Source: Sulfitobacter sp. HNIBRBA3233
Lineage (GTDB): Bacteria; Pseudomonadota; Alphaproteobacteria; Rhodobacterales; Rhodobacteraceae
Assembly (NCBI RefSeq): GCF_040149665.1
Contig: NZ_JBEFLP010000004.1
Coordinates: forward strand, 62,001 to 126,000
Direction: 5' to 3'
DNA length: 64,000 nucleotides
Shown: piece after piece, positions 9,124-18,362 of the stretch
Layout of the letters: every line of letters starts with the position of its first letter
How positions within the stretch are numbered: the stretch's first letter is position 1
Made by a program: the position numbers and the translations under genes
Notes under the pieces: generated by a model
The model's database searches: none
Seen by the model: the letters and a program-made list of their open reading frames with translations, nothing else
Told to the model about the DNA's origin: nothing

Positions 9124-9998
9124 AGTTCGCCCTTTCCATCCTCGCTTCGGTTCAACGTGAGCGCCATCTGGTATACGCGGCGACGCGGCTGCGCGTGGGC
9201 CGCGGCAACCGCATCGACCGCATCGCGCATCGACATCTCGCCCAGCGCCGCCTTCAGATCCTCTTCTATATCCTCGAGGTTAACAGTTTCTGAACGCCCG
9301 CGGTCCACCAGCACCACGATCTCGCCCTTGGGTTTTTCGGTGGCGTAGATTTCGGCGAGATCCGCCAGCGTGCCGCGCCGGACTTCCTCGAACCGCTTGG
9401 TCAATTCCCGGCAGACCGCAACCTGCCGGTCCGCGCCGAGCGCTTCGGCGGCATCTTTCAGCATGGCACCCAGACGTTTGGGCGATTCGTAGAAAACCAG
9501 CGTTGCCGCAGTGCCCGCGAGGGCTTGCAGCGCGCTTGTCCGGGCGGCTTTGGCAGCCGGCAGAAAACCGGCGAAATGAAACGCGTCCGTGGGCAGCCCC
9601 CCGAGCGCAAGCGCCGTGAGCACCGCGCTGGGCCCCGGTGCGCATGTCACCGGCACCCCCGCTTCGGTGGCGGCACGCGACAGTTCAAACCCCGGATCGG
9701 CAATGAGCGGCATACCCGCCTCTGACGCGTAGGCAACCGACTGACCCTCGCGCGCAGCGGCGACCAGACGGTCCACGGTGTTGCCGCCGCTATGGTCATG
9801 CAGCGCGACGATCCGGCGTCCGTCCAGCGCCACGCCGTGAATATCCATCAGTTTGCGCAGGCTGCGCGTATCTTCCGCGGCCAGCACATCCGCACTGGCC
9901 AATGTATCGAGAGCCCGCAGCGTGATGTCGCGCGCGGTTCCGATCGGAACGCCCACGAAAATAATTCCCGGTGCCAGTTTCTGCTTATGGATATTCAA
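9120..9998 (-). CDS. rsmI: 16S rRNA (cytidine(1402)-2'-O)-methyltransferase
   Basis: Methylates the 2'-OH of C1402 in the ribosomal P site using S-adenosylmethionine. The 292-residue tetrapyrrole-methylase-fold protein has FVGVPIGTARDITLRALD, LAAEDTRSLRKLM, the EAGMPLIADPGFEL loop and GPSAVLTALALGGLP. The chosen start is a TTG at 9998 (LNIHKQKLAPG), because conserved sequence begins immediately after it and an AGAGG motif lies about 11 bases upstream. Longer ATG starts further upstream reach into the promoter of the divergent lipoprotein gene and are not favoured. It heads a likely rsmI-yraN unit with gshB downstream. Confidence 0.94.
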   Translation of the reverse strand: MNIHKQKLAPGIIFVGVPIGTARDITLRALDTLASADVLAAEDTRSLRKLMDIHGVALDGRRIVALHDHSGGNTVDRLVAAAREGQSVAYASEAGMPLIADPGFELSRAATEAGVPVTCAPGPSAVLTALALGGLPTDAFHFAGFLPAAKAARTSALQALAGTAATLVFYESPKRLGAMLKDAAEALGADRQVAVCRELTKRFEEVRRGTLADLAEIYATEKPKGEIVVLVDRGRSETVNLEDIEEDLKAALGEMSMRDAVDAVAAAHAQPRRRVYQMALTLNRSEDGKGEL

Positions 9999-10086
9999 AG
10001 CTGGACCCGCCTCTCGCACACTATATGATTGCCACCGATATCGCACGGCCCCAGGGGCGTGCCAATGACCGGGGAGTACCGTTACC

Positions 10087-11271
10087 ATGTTTGCCATCCG
10101 CCGCGCCACGCAAAAGCTTATGCGCCTGATGTTGTTGCCTTTCGTCATGGTGGCACTCGCCGCCTGTGATCCCGCCAGCCTCGGTGGAATCGCATCCAGC
10201 GCGGGTCCGCGCATCGACACCAGCGCGCCGGTGCCGGTCGCGCTGCTGGTGCCGCGCGGTGGTTCCGCCTCGGACAATCTGCTGGCCAGCAACCTTGAAA
10301 ACGCCGCGCGCATGGCGATCCGTGATCTCGACGGGGTCGCGATCGATTTGCGCGTCTACGGCACAGCCGGGCAAGCCAGCGTCGCGGCCAACGCGGCACG
10401 GCAGGCCGTCGCGGACGGGGCCAAGATCATCCTCGGGCCAGTCTACGGCGAAGCGGCGAATGCCGCGGGCGTGGCCGTTGCGGCGGACGGCGTCAACGTT
10501 CTGTCCTTCTCGAACAACACCACCATCGCCGGCGGCAACGTCTTCGTGCTCGGGCCCACCTTCAACACGACCGCGCAGCGCCTCGTGTCCTACGCCAAGC
10601 GCCAGAACCGGGACCGTATCGTCGTCGTCCACGCCAACGACATCGGTGGCCAGCTGGGCCGCAGCGCCATCGTCTCGGCGATCAACTCCAACGGTGCGAC
10701 CCTCGCGGGATCCGTCGATTACGCGCTCAGCCAGGAAGCGGTGCAGGCGGCGGTTCCCCGCGTGAAGGCGGCAGTCGACGCGGGCAACGCGAACGCGATC
10801 TTCCTGACCGCGAACTCCGCCACGGCGCTGCCGCTGTTCGCGGACCGTCTGCCGACGGCGGGCGTCTCGCCTGCCAGCACGCAGTACATCGGCCTGACCC
10901 GTTGGGATATTCCCGCACAGACGCTGTCGCTGCCCGGTGTGCAGGGCGGATGGTTCGCACTGCCCGATCCGGGTGCCACCACCGCTTTCTCGGCCCGCTA
11001 CAGTCAGGCTTACGGTGAGCGCCCTCTCGATATCGCGGGTCTTGCCTTTGACGGGATTGCGGCCATCGGCTCGCTTGTCAAAAGCGGCAAATCCAACGCG
11101 CTGACGGCTGCGGCACTGACACAGGGCGCCGGTTTCAAAGGCGCGAGCGGTATCTTCCGGCTGCGCAGCGACGGCACGAACGAGCGGGGCCTTGCGGTTG
11201 CGACGATCCGCAACAATCAGGTTGTCCTGCTGGAACAGGCACCACAGGCCTTCGGCGGCGCCGGGTTCTGA
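10087..11271 (+). CDS. LpoA-like penicillin-binding protein activator lipoprotein (periplasmic binding fold)
   Basis: A 394-residue lipoprotein. The signal peptide ends in the lipobox LAAC near residue 27, so it should be membrane-anchored by acylated Cys. The rest is a type I periplasmic-binding-protein fold like branched-chain amino-acid binding proteins (VALLVPRGG, KIILGPVYGEAA, GVNVLSFSNNT, DRIVVVHANDIGGQLG, IAGLAFDGIAAIGSL). Similar Rhodobacterales proteins are called penicillin-binding protein activator because of resemblance to LpoA of E. coli. Proximity to rsmI and yraN matches the E. coli lpoA neighbourhood and supports a peptidoglycan role. A plain ligand-binding lipoprotein remains possible. 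Confidence 0.8.
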   Translation: MFAIRRATQKLMRLMLLPFVMVALAACDPASLGGIASSAGPRIDTSAPVPVALLVPRGGSASDNLLASNLENAARMAIRDLDGVAIDLRVYGTAGQASVAANAARQAVADGAKIILGPVYGEAANAAGVAVAADGVNVLSFSNNTTIAGGNVFVLGPTFNTTAQRLVSYAKRQNRDRIVVVHANDIGGQLGRSAIVSAINSNGATLAGSVDYALSQEAVQAAVPRVKAAVDAGNANAIFLTANSATALPLFADRLPTAGVSPASTQYIGLTRWDIPAQTLSLPGVQGGWFALPDPGATTAFSARYSQAYGERPLDIAGLAFDGIAAIGSLVKSGKSNALTAAALTQGAGFKGASGIFRLRSDGTNERGLAVATIRNNQVVLLEQAPQAFGGAGF

Positions 11272-11279
11272 GCCAGCGC

Positions 11280-14063
11280 GTGCAAGACGTTCCAGACCTG
11301 AATGCAGAAGAAGCGACAGCGCCACGCCTTGTGGCGCTGCCGTTCGAAATTTTCGACGCCCCCGCGATCGCCGCGAAAATCGAGGCGCTGGCCAAGACCG
11401 ACAGCGGGGCCTCCGAGCTGCGCAAAGGAGTGCTGGAGCTGCTGCGCGACGCCCAGCGCGACGCCAGGAGCATCATCGCCGAACGGTTCGCGCAAAGCCC
11501 GTTCGACGCGGCGGCGATGACATCGTCCTATACCTACCTGACAGATTGTCTGGTCAAGACCGTGCTCGACTTCACGGCCACGCATATTGCCCCGCCCCGG
11601 TCCGCCGCTGAGGGTAAATCCCTGTGTATCATCGCTGTCGGAGGCTACGGCCGCGGCGAGATGGCGCCGTTTTCGGACGTGGATCTGTTGTTCCTGACGC
11701 GGGACAAGATCACGCCCTGGGCAGAGCAGCTGATCGAGGCGATGCTCTACGTTCTGTGGGATCTGAAGCTGAAGGTCGGCCACTCCAGCCGCACGATCCG
11801 CGACTGCGTCAAGCTGGGCGCGGACGATTTCACCATCCAGACCGCGCTTCTGGAACACCGCTATGTCTGCGGCAACACGGCGCTGGCGCTCGACCTCGAC
11901 AGGACATTGAAGAAAGACCTGTTTTCCGGCTCGGGCCGCGATTTCATCGAGGCGAAACTGGCCGAACGCGACAGCCGCCACATCAAGCAGGGCCAGCGCT
12001 ATGTGGTGGAGCCGAACGTCAAGGAAGGCAAAGGCGGCCTGCGCGATCTGCAATCGCTGTTCTGGATCGCCAAATACATCCATGGTGTCGAACATTCCGC
12101 CGACCTCGTCCCCGAAGGGGTCTTCCGGATGGACGAGTACGAAACCTTCAAGGCAGCCGAGAATTTTCTCTGGGCGGTGCGCGGTCATCTCCATCTGCTG
12201 ACCAACCGGCCCACGGAACAGCTGACGTTCGACATGCAGGTACAGGTCGCCGAGGCCATGCGCTACGAGGATCGCGGCGGCCGCCGCGCGGTCGAAGTGT
12301 TCATGCAGGCCTATTTCCGGCACGCGACGGCCGTGGGCGATCTGACCCGCATCTTCCTGACCAAACTCGAGGATATGCACGTCAAGTCCGAGCCGCTTCT
12401 TGAAAAGTTCTTCCGCCGCAAACCACGGATCAAGAACGGCTATGTCGTGGTGCACAACCGCATCGCGATCGACGACGATTCCACCTTCCTCAGTGATCCG
12501 CTGAACCTGCTGCGCATTTTCGAGGAAGCGCTTCGCACGGGCATGCTGATCCATCCCGACGCCATGCGGACGGTCAAGGCGAACCTCCACCTGATCGACG
12601 ACACCCTGCGCACCACGCCTGAGGCGCAACGCATCTTTCTGGATCTGCTGCTCAAGCACGGCAACCCCGAACGCGCGCTCAGGCGCATGAACGAATTGGG
12701 CGTGCTGGCCGCTTTCATCCCCGAGTTCGAGCCGATCGTGGCGATGATGCAGTTCAACATGTACCACAGCTACACGGTGGACGAGCATACCATCCAGACC
12801 ATCGCCCACCTCGCGATGATCGAGAAAGGCGAGCTGGAGGAAGAACTGCCCGTTGCGTCTTCGATCCTGCAACAGGGCGTGAACCGGCGTGTTCTTTATA
12901 TCGCGCTGCTGCTGCACGACATCGGCAAGGGACGGGAAGAGGACCATTCCGTCCTCGGGGCCCAGATCGCGCGCAAGGTGGCCCCGCGGCTGGGTCTGAA
13001 ACAGGACGAGGTCGATACAGTCGAATGGCTGGTGCGGTACCACCTGCTGATGTCGGACATGGCGCAGAAACGCGACATCGCCGATCCGCGCACCGTGCGG
13101 GACTTTGCCAAGGCGGTGCAGACGGTGCGCCGGCTTGATCTGCTGTGCGTTCTGACCGTATGCGACATCCGCGGTGTTGGCCCCGATACATGGAACAACT
13201 GGAAAGCGGCGCTGATCCGCGCGCTCTACCGCCAGACGAAACGCGGGCTTCAGACCGGGCTGGAAGACATCAACCGCTCCAACCGCGGCGCCGAGGCGAA
13301 AAAGGCGCTGCGCAAGGCGCTGCCTGACTGGCCCAAAAAGGTTCTCAAGGCCGAGACCGACCGCCACTATCCGCCGTACTGGCAGGGGCTGCACGTCACG
13401 GCACATGTCGCATTCGCCGAAATGCTGCGCGACATGACCGAGGACGCGATCCGGATCGACCTGTTTCCCGACAAGGACCGCGATGCGACCCGCGCCTGTT
13501 TTGTCATGGCCGACCATCCCGGCATCTTCGCCCGGCTCGCCGGCGCGCTGGCGCTTGTCGGGGCCAATGTGGTGGACGCGCGCAGCTATACCACCAAGGA
13601 CGGTTATGTCACCGATGCCTTCTGGATTCAGGATTCCGAAGGCAATGCCTACGAGGCCAGCAAGCTGCCACGCCTGCGCCAGATGATCGAGCGGACCCTC
13701 CACGGAGAGGTCGTCGCCCGCGATGCGCTGAAATCGCGCGACAAGGTCAAGAAGCGCGAAAAGGCCTTCCGCGTGCCCACGTCGATCACCTTCGACAACG
13801 ATGGCTCCGATATCTACACGATCATCGAGGTGGATACCCGCGACAGGCCCGGACTTCTCTACGATCTGGCACGGGTGCTGGCGGATTCCAACGTCTACAT
13901 CGCCAACGCGGTCATCGCGACCTATGGCGCACAGGTGGTCGATACCTTCTACGTGAAGGATATGTTCGGGCTGAAATACTACTCCGAAAGCAAGCAGCGG
14001 GCGCTGGAACGGAATTTGCGCGAAGCTATCCTGAAAGGTGTAGAGCGCGCCGCCGAGGGCTGA
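11280..14063 (+). CDS. glnD: [protein-PII] uridylyltransferase / uridylyl-removing enzyme
   Basis: Senses glutamine and adds or removes UMP on PII proteins, controlling nitrogen assimilation. The 927-residue protein has the nucleotidyltransferase motif GGYGRGEMAPFSDVDLL at about 121-137, the GlnD-specific NVKEGKGGLRDLQ segment, an HD hydrolase domain with HDIGKGREEDHS (His546-Asp547), and two C-terminal ACT domains (DHPGIFARLAGALALVGANV and DTRDRPGLLYDLARVL). The length is normal. The start is a GTG at 11280, 8 bases after the preceding stop; no ATG occurs in frame before conserved sequence, so the exact start is less certain than the identity. Confidence 0.96.
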   Translation: MQDVPDLNAEEATAPRLVALPFEIFDAPAIAAKIEALAKTDSGASELRKGVLELLRDAQRDARSIIAERFAQSPFDAAAMTSSYTYLTDCLVKTVLDFTATHIAPPRSAAEGKSLCIIAVGGYGRGEMAPFSDVDLLFLTRDKITPWAEQLIEAMLYVLWDLKLKVGHSSRTIRDCVKLGADDFTIQTALLEHRYVCGNTALALDLDRTLKKDLFSGSGRDFIEAKLAERDSRHIKQGQRYVVEPNVKEGKGGLRDLQSLFWIAKYIHGVEHSADLVPEGVFRMDEYETFKAAENFLWAVRGHLHLLTNRPTEQLTFDMQVQVAEAMRYEDRGGRRAVEVFMQAYFRHATAVGDLTRIFLTKLEDMHVKSEPLLEKFFRRKPRIKNGYVVVHNRIAIDDDSTFLSDPLNLLRIFEEALRTGMLIHPDAMRTVKANLHLIDDTLRTTPEAQRIFLDLLLKHGNPERALRRMNELGVLAAFIPEFEPIVAMMQFNMYHSYTVDEHTIQTIAHLAMIEKGELEEELPVASSILQQGVNRRVLYIALLLHDIGKGREEDHSVLGAQIARKVAPRLGLKQDEVDTVEWLVRYHLLMSDMAQKRDIADPRTVRDFAKAVQTVRRLDLLCVLTVCDIRGVGPDTWNNWKAALIRALYRQTKRGLQTGLEDINRSNRGAEAKKALRKALPDWPKKVLKAETDRHYPPYWQGLHVTAHVAFAEMLRDMTEDAIRIDLFPDKDRDATRACFVMADHPGIFARLAGALALVGANVVDARSYTTKDGYVTDAFWIQDSEGNAYEASKLPRLRQMIERTLHGEVVARDALKSRDKVKKREKAFRVPTSITFDNDGSDIYTIIEVDTRDRPGLLYDLARVLADSNVYIANAVIATYGAQVVDTFYVKDMFGLKYYSESKQRALERNLREAILKGVERAAEG

Positions 14064-14210
14064 TTGTCAAGCAGGGCTCGTTTCAACCATATTTCTTATT
14101 CGTTATGCTCGGGCATTCGCAGTTTGTTAACTTCTTTCTGGCGGGGCGCACCCGATGTGCGCCGGACCGTTCCGGCGGTCGCCGCATCTGTGAACAGAAA
14201 GGATCCGAAC

Positions 14211-14417
14211 ATGGGTTATTCGAACACGATCAAGATTTCGCTGCTGGCCGGCGCTGTTGCTCTGGTCTCCGCCTGCTCGACCGAGCAGGTCGTCGACACC
14301 GGCTTCGATACCGGCGCCTTCGTGGGGCGCACTGCCGTCAAGGGCGCGGTGGGCGCTGGCAAACTGGCCTACCGCGGGACCGCTGCCGCCGTGCGCAGGG
14401 CGCAAACAACAGAATGA
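14211..14417 (+). CDS. small lipoprotein of unknown function
   Basis: A 68-residue product with a clear lipoprotein signal (MGYSNTIKISLLAGAVALVSAC; cleavage before Cys at about residue 22), so the mature lipoprotein is under 50 residues. The mature part is rich in Gly, Ala and Thr (GAFVGRTAVKGAVGAGKLAYRGT) and may form an amphipathic or membrane-embedded stretch. An AAAGGA sequence lies just upstream of this ATG, and the lipobox supports it over a longer frame beginning at 14064. The gene is followed by a strong terminator. No function can be assigned. It appears to be its own transcription unit between glnD and an MFS transporter. Confidence 0.75.
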   Translation: MGYSNTIKISLLAGAVALVSACSTEQVVDTGFDTGAFVGRTAVKGAVGAGKLAYRGTAAAVRRAQTTE

Positions 14418-14441
14418 TGCTGCCTGCATCATGCCTGCCTC

Positions 14442-14472
14442 GGGCGCGGCGTCAGTCGCGCCCCTTTTTCTT
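14442..14472 (+). terminator. Rho-independent terminator after the small lipoprotein gene
   Basis: GGGCGCG (14442-14448) pairs with CGCGCCC (14457-14463) across an 8-base loop and is followed by CTTTTTCTTT. It sits 25 bases after the lipoprotein stop codon and before the MFS gene. Confidence 0.85.
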
Positions 14473-14499
14473 TGGCGCGTCCGCGTTACGTAGCGGCGA

Positions 14500-15711
14500 A
14501 TGGATCTGACCCGAAACATCGCCACGCTGCCGTGGTATCGCTTCTGCGACAGCCTTCTATTCTGGCAGGCGATGTGGTTCCTGTATTTCCAGCAAAGCCT
14601 TTCGGGCGCAGAGGCCATCGTTCTCTATGCGGTTTACGACATTTCCGTCACCGTGCTTGAGGTGCCCTCAGGCTATTTTTCGGACCGTCTGGGCCGCAAG
14701 CCGACGCTGCTGTTGTCCGCGCTCTGCGGTATGCTGGGGTGCCTGACGCTGGCGCTCGGCGGCAGCTTTCTGGCTTTCGCGGCGGGCCAGGCGCTGATCG
14801 GTGCCGCTGCGGCTTTCCGGTCGGGCACGGACAGTTCGCTGATGTACGAATCCCTCGATGCGGCGGGCAGAGCCGGTGAAATCGAGGCACAGGAGGTCCG
14901 CCTTCTGCGGTACTCGCTGGCGGGGTTTGCCTTGTCGGCCTTTGCGGGCGGGGTGTTGGCGCTGTGGATGCCGGTCTTGCCCTTCTATGCTACCGCGCTG
15001 GCGTTTGCGGCGGCCCTTTTCCTTGCCGCGCGGCTGGTCGAGCCGCCGAAGGCGGTGCGCGGGCGCGACGCGACGCTGGCGGGCCTGCGGTCGCTGCGCC
15101 GCAGCTTTGGCAATCCGGTTCTGCAATGGCTCTTCGCGCTGGCAGTCGTGATGTACGGGTTCAGCCACCTTCCCTTCGTCTTCGGCCAGCCGTTTATCCG
15201 CGAGGCGCTGGACGGGATTGGCCTCGCCGCCGAAGCACCGCTGGTGTCGGGCGGTGTGTCGAGCGTGATGATGCTGGTATCGGTGGCCGTCTCGCTGGTG
15301 GCGCTTTCGGTGCGCAAGACCATCGGCCTGCCCGCGACCCTGCTTGTGGCCTTCGCGATGCAGATCGCACTCGTGGGCGCGCTTACCCTGTCGACGGCGG
15401 TGGTGGTGATCGCTGTGCTGGTGCTGCGCATGGTCCCTGACGCTTTGGCAAGCCCGTTCATCGTGGCGCGCATCCAGCCGCTTCTGTCAGGGGACAGCCG
15501 CGCGACGTATCTTTCCCTCCAGAGCCTTGCGGGAAAGCTGCTGTTCTCATCCACGCTGCTGTTTGCCGCCTCGGGCGCACAGTCGGCGGGGCTGCTTCCG
15601 GCCGAAGATCTCCAGCGGATCCTTGGCTGGTACGCGCTTGCCGGTCTGGGCTGTCTTGTCGCGCTCGGCCTTGCAGCGCGCAGCGTTCCGGTCGAGGATA
15701 GCTTGCGATGA
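14500..15711 (+). CDS. MFS-type transporter
   Basis: A 403-residue integral membrane protein with about 12 hydrophobic helices. The loop between helices 2 and 3 carries the MFS signature GYFSDRLGRKPTLLL, consistent with the DRxGRR/K motif. The N-terminus (MDLTRNIATLPWYRFCDSLLFWQ) resembles a group of uncharacterised Rhodobacterales transporters. Later helices include LFALAVVMYGFSHLPFVFGQPF and LLVAFAMQIALVGALTLS. The substrate cannot be predicted. It converges with the bciA gene and is preceded by the terminator of the small lipoprotein gene, so it needs its own promoter, which I could not identify. Confidence 0.85.
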   Translation: MDLTRNIATLPWYRFCDSLLFWQAMWFLYFQQSLSGAEAIVLYAVYDISVTVLEVPSGYFSDRLGRKPTLLLSALCGMLGCLTLALGGSFLAFAAGQALIGAAAAFRSGTDSSLMYESLDAAGRAGEIEAQEVRLLRYSLAGFALSAFAGGVLALWMPVLPFYATALAFAAALFLAARLVEPPKAVRGRDATLAGLRSLRRSFGNPVLQWLFALAVVMYGFSHLPFVFGQPFIREALDGIGLAAEAPLVSGGVSSVMMLVSVAVSLVALSVRKTIGLPATLLVAFAMQIALVGALTLSTAVVVIAVLVLRMVPDALASPFIVARIQPLLSGDSRATYLSLQSLAGKLLFSSTLLFAASGAQSAGLLPAEDLQRILGWYALAGLGCLVALGLAARSVPVEDSLR

Positions 15712-15741
15712 GCGCCTGAAAGGCAGCAAAGAGCCCCGCGT

Positions 15742-16692
15742 TCAGAAAACCCGGTGCGCGCCCAAATGCTCTGGTGCGGCACCGGCAGCGAGTGCCGCAT
15801 AGTGATCGAACAGCGTGTCACTGCCGGTCTCGGGGGTTGCCGCGGCGTCGTAGCACTGGCGCACCGCATCCCAGACCAGCATCGATTCAGTGGCGTAATA
15901 CCGTCCGATCCGCGCCAGTTCGGCCTTTTGCGCCCATGGTTTGTGCAGCCCCCCCGCCAGCCCCAGACCGGCTGCGATCATGTCGATCATCCGCACCGGC
16001 ACTCGCCGCACCCGCAGCGGGCGGCCCAGCGCGGCGCACAGGGCCTGCGCCTGCTCCATCGGTGTGATCGCAGGCCCCGGTCCGCCAATGGGCAGCACGG
16101 CGTTGCGCTTGTCGCTGTCGGTGACGCAGGACGCGATGAAACGGCCCAGATCGCGGTCGCTGATCGGCTTGCACGCCGTCAGTTGCCCGTCCCCGAATAC
16201 CAGAAACGGTTTGCCTGCCCGCACCCGCTCCACCTGCCCGGACAGCGATTTGAAGTACGCCGTGGGCCGCACGATGGAGTGCACGATTTCGGACCGCTCC
16301 AGCGCCGCCTCGAAGGCCAGCTTTGCCTCCTGAAAAGCCAGTTTCGGTTTCTGGACACAGATCGCCGAGAGCAGGACGAACTGCGCGATCCCCGCCTCTT
16401 CTGCGGCGTTGAGCAGATTAAGCTGCGCGGCATAGTCGATTTCCCACGCGTCCTGCGGCGCGCCGCTGCGCGAGGCAAGGCAACTGACCACCGCGTCAAA
16501 CCGCTGCCCGCGCAAGCCGTCCTCGCGCAGCGACCGCGCATCGCGGATGTCGCAGCGGCGATGGTCGCCACCGCTGCCGGGATCGCTGCGGCCCAGCGTG
16601 ACAACCACATGCCCCGCAGCGACCAGCGCATCCAGCGTGGCACGCCCCGCAGTGCCCGTGGCACCGGTCAGAAGGATCCGCAAAGATGTCAT
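15742..16692 (-). CDS. bciA: BciA-type divinyl (proto)chlorophyllide a 8-vinyl-reductase homologue, NAD(P)-binding
   Basis: A 316-residue short-chain-dehydrogenase-like protein of the NmrA/atypical SDR type, with the NADP-binding motif GATGTAG at 10-16 and VVSCLASRSG. The C-terminal pattern GRYYATESMLVWD, then ATPETGSDTLFDHYAAL and a final GAHRVF, closely matches what I recall of BciA, which reduces the C8 vinyl group in bacteriochlorophyll a synthesis. No photosynthesis gene is nearby; in Rhodobacter, bciA also lies outside the photosynthesis cluster. The start is ATG 16692 (MTSLRILLTGATG). If the organism is not phototrophic, the protein could be a relative with another substrate. Confidence 0.75.
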   Translation of the reverse strand: MTSLRILLTGATGTAGRATLDALVAAGHVVVTLGRSDPGSGGDHRRCDIRDARSLREDGLRGQRFDAVVSCLASRSGAPQDAWEIDYAAQLNLLNAAEEAGIAQFVLLSAICVQKPKLAFQEAKLAFEAALERSEIVHSIVRPTAYFKSLSGQVERVRAGKPFLVFGDGQLTACKPISDRDLGRFIASCVTDSDKRNAVLPIGGPGPAITPMEQAQALCAALGRPLRVRRVPVRMIDMIAAGLGLAGGLHKPWAQKAELARIGRYYATESMLVWDAVRQCYDAAATPETGSDTLFDHYAALAAGAAPEHLGAHRVF

Positions 16693-16806
16693 TGCGCCAC
16701 TCTCCGCCCAAAGCGGTCGCCGCGCAAGCCATCGCGTACAGAAGACAATTGCGTGGCCGCGCGGCAATCGCTACGCCACGCCCATGCGCCATGAAAGGGA
16801 CAGAAC

Positions 16807-18357
16807 ATGAAACCCATCCGCCTGCTGAGCGGCTTCTTCACCGTGGGCCTCTGGACCCTTCTCAGCCGCGTCCTGGGTTTCGTCCGCGAAGTGATGATCC
16901 TGTCGCTGATCGGGCCCGGGCCGGTCATGGATGCCTTTGTGGCCGCCTTCCGCCTGCCCAACATGTTCCGCCGTTTCTTTGCCGAAGGCGCCTTCAACGC
17001 GGCATTCGTCCCGATGTTCTCGAAACGGCTCGAGGCGCAGGGCGATCCGCTGGACTTTGCGAAAACGGCGCTGTCCGGGCTGTTCTTTGTGGTGCTGGTG
17101 CTGACCGGTCTGGGCATGGTCTTCATGCCCGGTCTGGTCTGGCTTACCGCCGAAGGCTTTGCGGGCGATGCCCGGTTCGATCTGACGGTGGGATACGGGC
17201 GCATCGTGTTTCCCTATATCCTGTTCATGTCGCTCTCGGCCCTGTTTTCCGGCATCCTGAACGCAACCGGCCGGTTCGCGGTGGCGGCTGCGGCGCCGGT
17301 CCTGCTCAACATCTTTGTCATCTCGGCTCTGACATTTGCCGCGCTGACCGACAGCGCGGCCATTGACTGGCTGGTCTGGTCGATCCCGCTGGCCGGTATC
17401 GCGCAGCTGGCGCTCACCTGGCGGGCCGCTGCGGCTGCCGGTTTTCCGCTGCGCCCCGCCCGTCCGCGCTGGACGCCCGAAATGCGCAGCCTTGTCACTA
17501 TCGCGCTGCCCGCGGCCTTGGCGTCGGGCGTGATGCAGATCAACCTCGTGGTCGGACAACTGGTCGCCTCGCAATATGACAAGGCGGTAAGCTGGCTCTT
17601 TGCTGCCGACCGGCTGTACCAGCTGCCGCTGGGCGTTGTGGGCATCGCCATCGGGATCGTACTGCTGCCGGATCTGTCGCGGCGTCTGGCCGCCGGTGAC
17701 GACAGCGGCGCGCGCCATGCGCTCAGCCGTGCGGCAGAGGTGTCCATGGCACTGACGCTCCCCTCTGCCGTGGCCCTTCTGGTGATCCCGCTGACGCTGG
17801 TATCGGTGCTGTTCGAGCGTGGCGCATCCGGTGTCGACGATACCGCCGCCATCGCCACTGCCGTGATGATCTACGCGCTGGGGCTGCCGGCCTTTGTGCT
17901 GCAAAAACTGGTCCAGCCGCTCTATTTCGCGCGCGAGGACACCCGCCGCCCGTTCTATTTCGCCCTCGTGGCGATGATCGTGAACGCGGGCCTTGCCTTT
18001 GGTCTGGCGCCTGTCGTCGGCTGGCTGGCCCCCGCCATCGCCACCACCATCGCGGCGTGGGTGATGTACGCGCTTCTGACCATAGGCGCGCGCGGTTTCG
18101 GCGATGCGGTGCGGATGGACGACAGATTCCGCCGCCGCATCTGGCGGATCATCGCGGCGGCCGCAATCATGGGCGTGGTTCTGTGGTTCTTCAACGTGCA
18201 GCTCAACACGCTTCTGGCGCTGCCGTGGTGGCGCGGTCTCGGTCTGCTGATCCTCATGGTGATCGCCGCTGTCAGCTACTTTGGCGTCGGCCAGATGATC
18301 GGCGCCTTCCGCCTGCAGGAGTTTCGCGCGAACATGCGGCGCGGCGGCAAGGGCTGA
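16807..18357 (+). CDS. murJ: lipid II flippase MurJ (MviN)
   Basis: Moves the peptidoglycan precursor lipid II across the inner membrane. The 516-residue protein has about 14 hydrophobic helices and strong family motifs: LLSGFFTVGLWTLLSRVLGFVREV at the N-terminus, AFVAAFRLPNMFRRFFAEGAFNAAFVP, and the later QLVASQYDKAVSWLFAADRLYQLPLG and GLPAFVLQKLVQPLYFAREDT. Length and start are normal for the family. It diverges from bciA, and its 3' end abuts the convergent rhomboid-like gene by 5 bases. Confidence 0.96.
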   Translation: MKPIRLLSGFFTVGLWTLLSRVLGFVREVMILSLIGPGPVMDAFVAAFRLPNMFRRFFAEGAFNAAFVPMFSKRLEAQGDPLDFAKTALSGLFFVVLVLTGLGMVFMPGLVWLTAEGFAGDARFDLTVGYGRIVFPYILFMSLSALFSGILNATGRFAVAAAAPVLLNIFVISALTFAALTDSAAIDWLVWSIPLAGIAQLALTWRAAAAAGFPLRPARPRWTPEMRSLVTIALPAALASGVMQINLVVGQLVASQYDKAVSWLFAADRLYQLPLGVVGIAIGIVLLPDLSRRLAAGDDSGARHALSRAAEVSMALTLPSAVALLVIPLTLVSVLFERGASGVDDTAAIATAVMIYALGLPAFVLQKLVQPLYFAREDTRRPFYFALVAMIVNAGLAFGLAPVVGWLAPAIATTIAAWVMYALLTIGARGFGDAVRMDDRFRRRIWRIIAAAAIMGVVLWFFNVQLNTLLALPWWRGLGLLILMVIAAVSYFGVGQMIGAFRLQEFRANMRRGGKG

Positions 18358-18362
18358 GCCCG

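Noticed and set aside
11217..13703. Very long open frame on the minus strand opposite glnD
   Set aside because: It is a mirror of high-G+C codon usage in glnD; the translation is Arg/His/Gly-rich with no recognisable motif, while glnD has complete domains.
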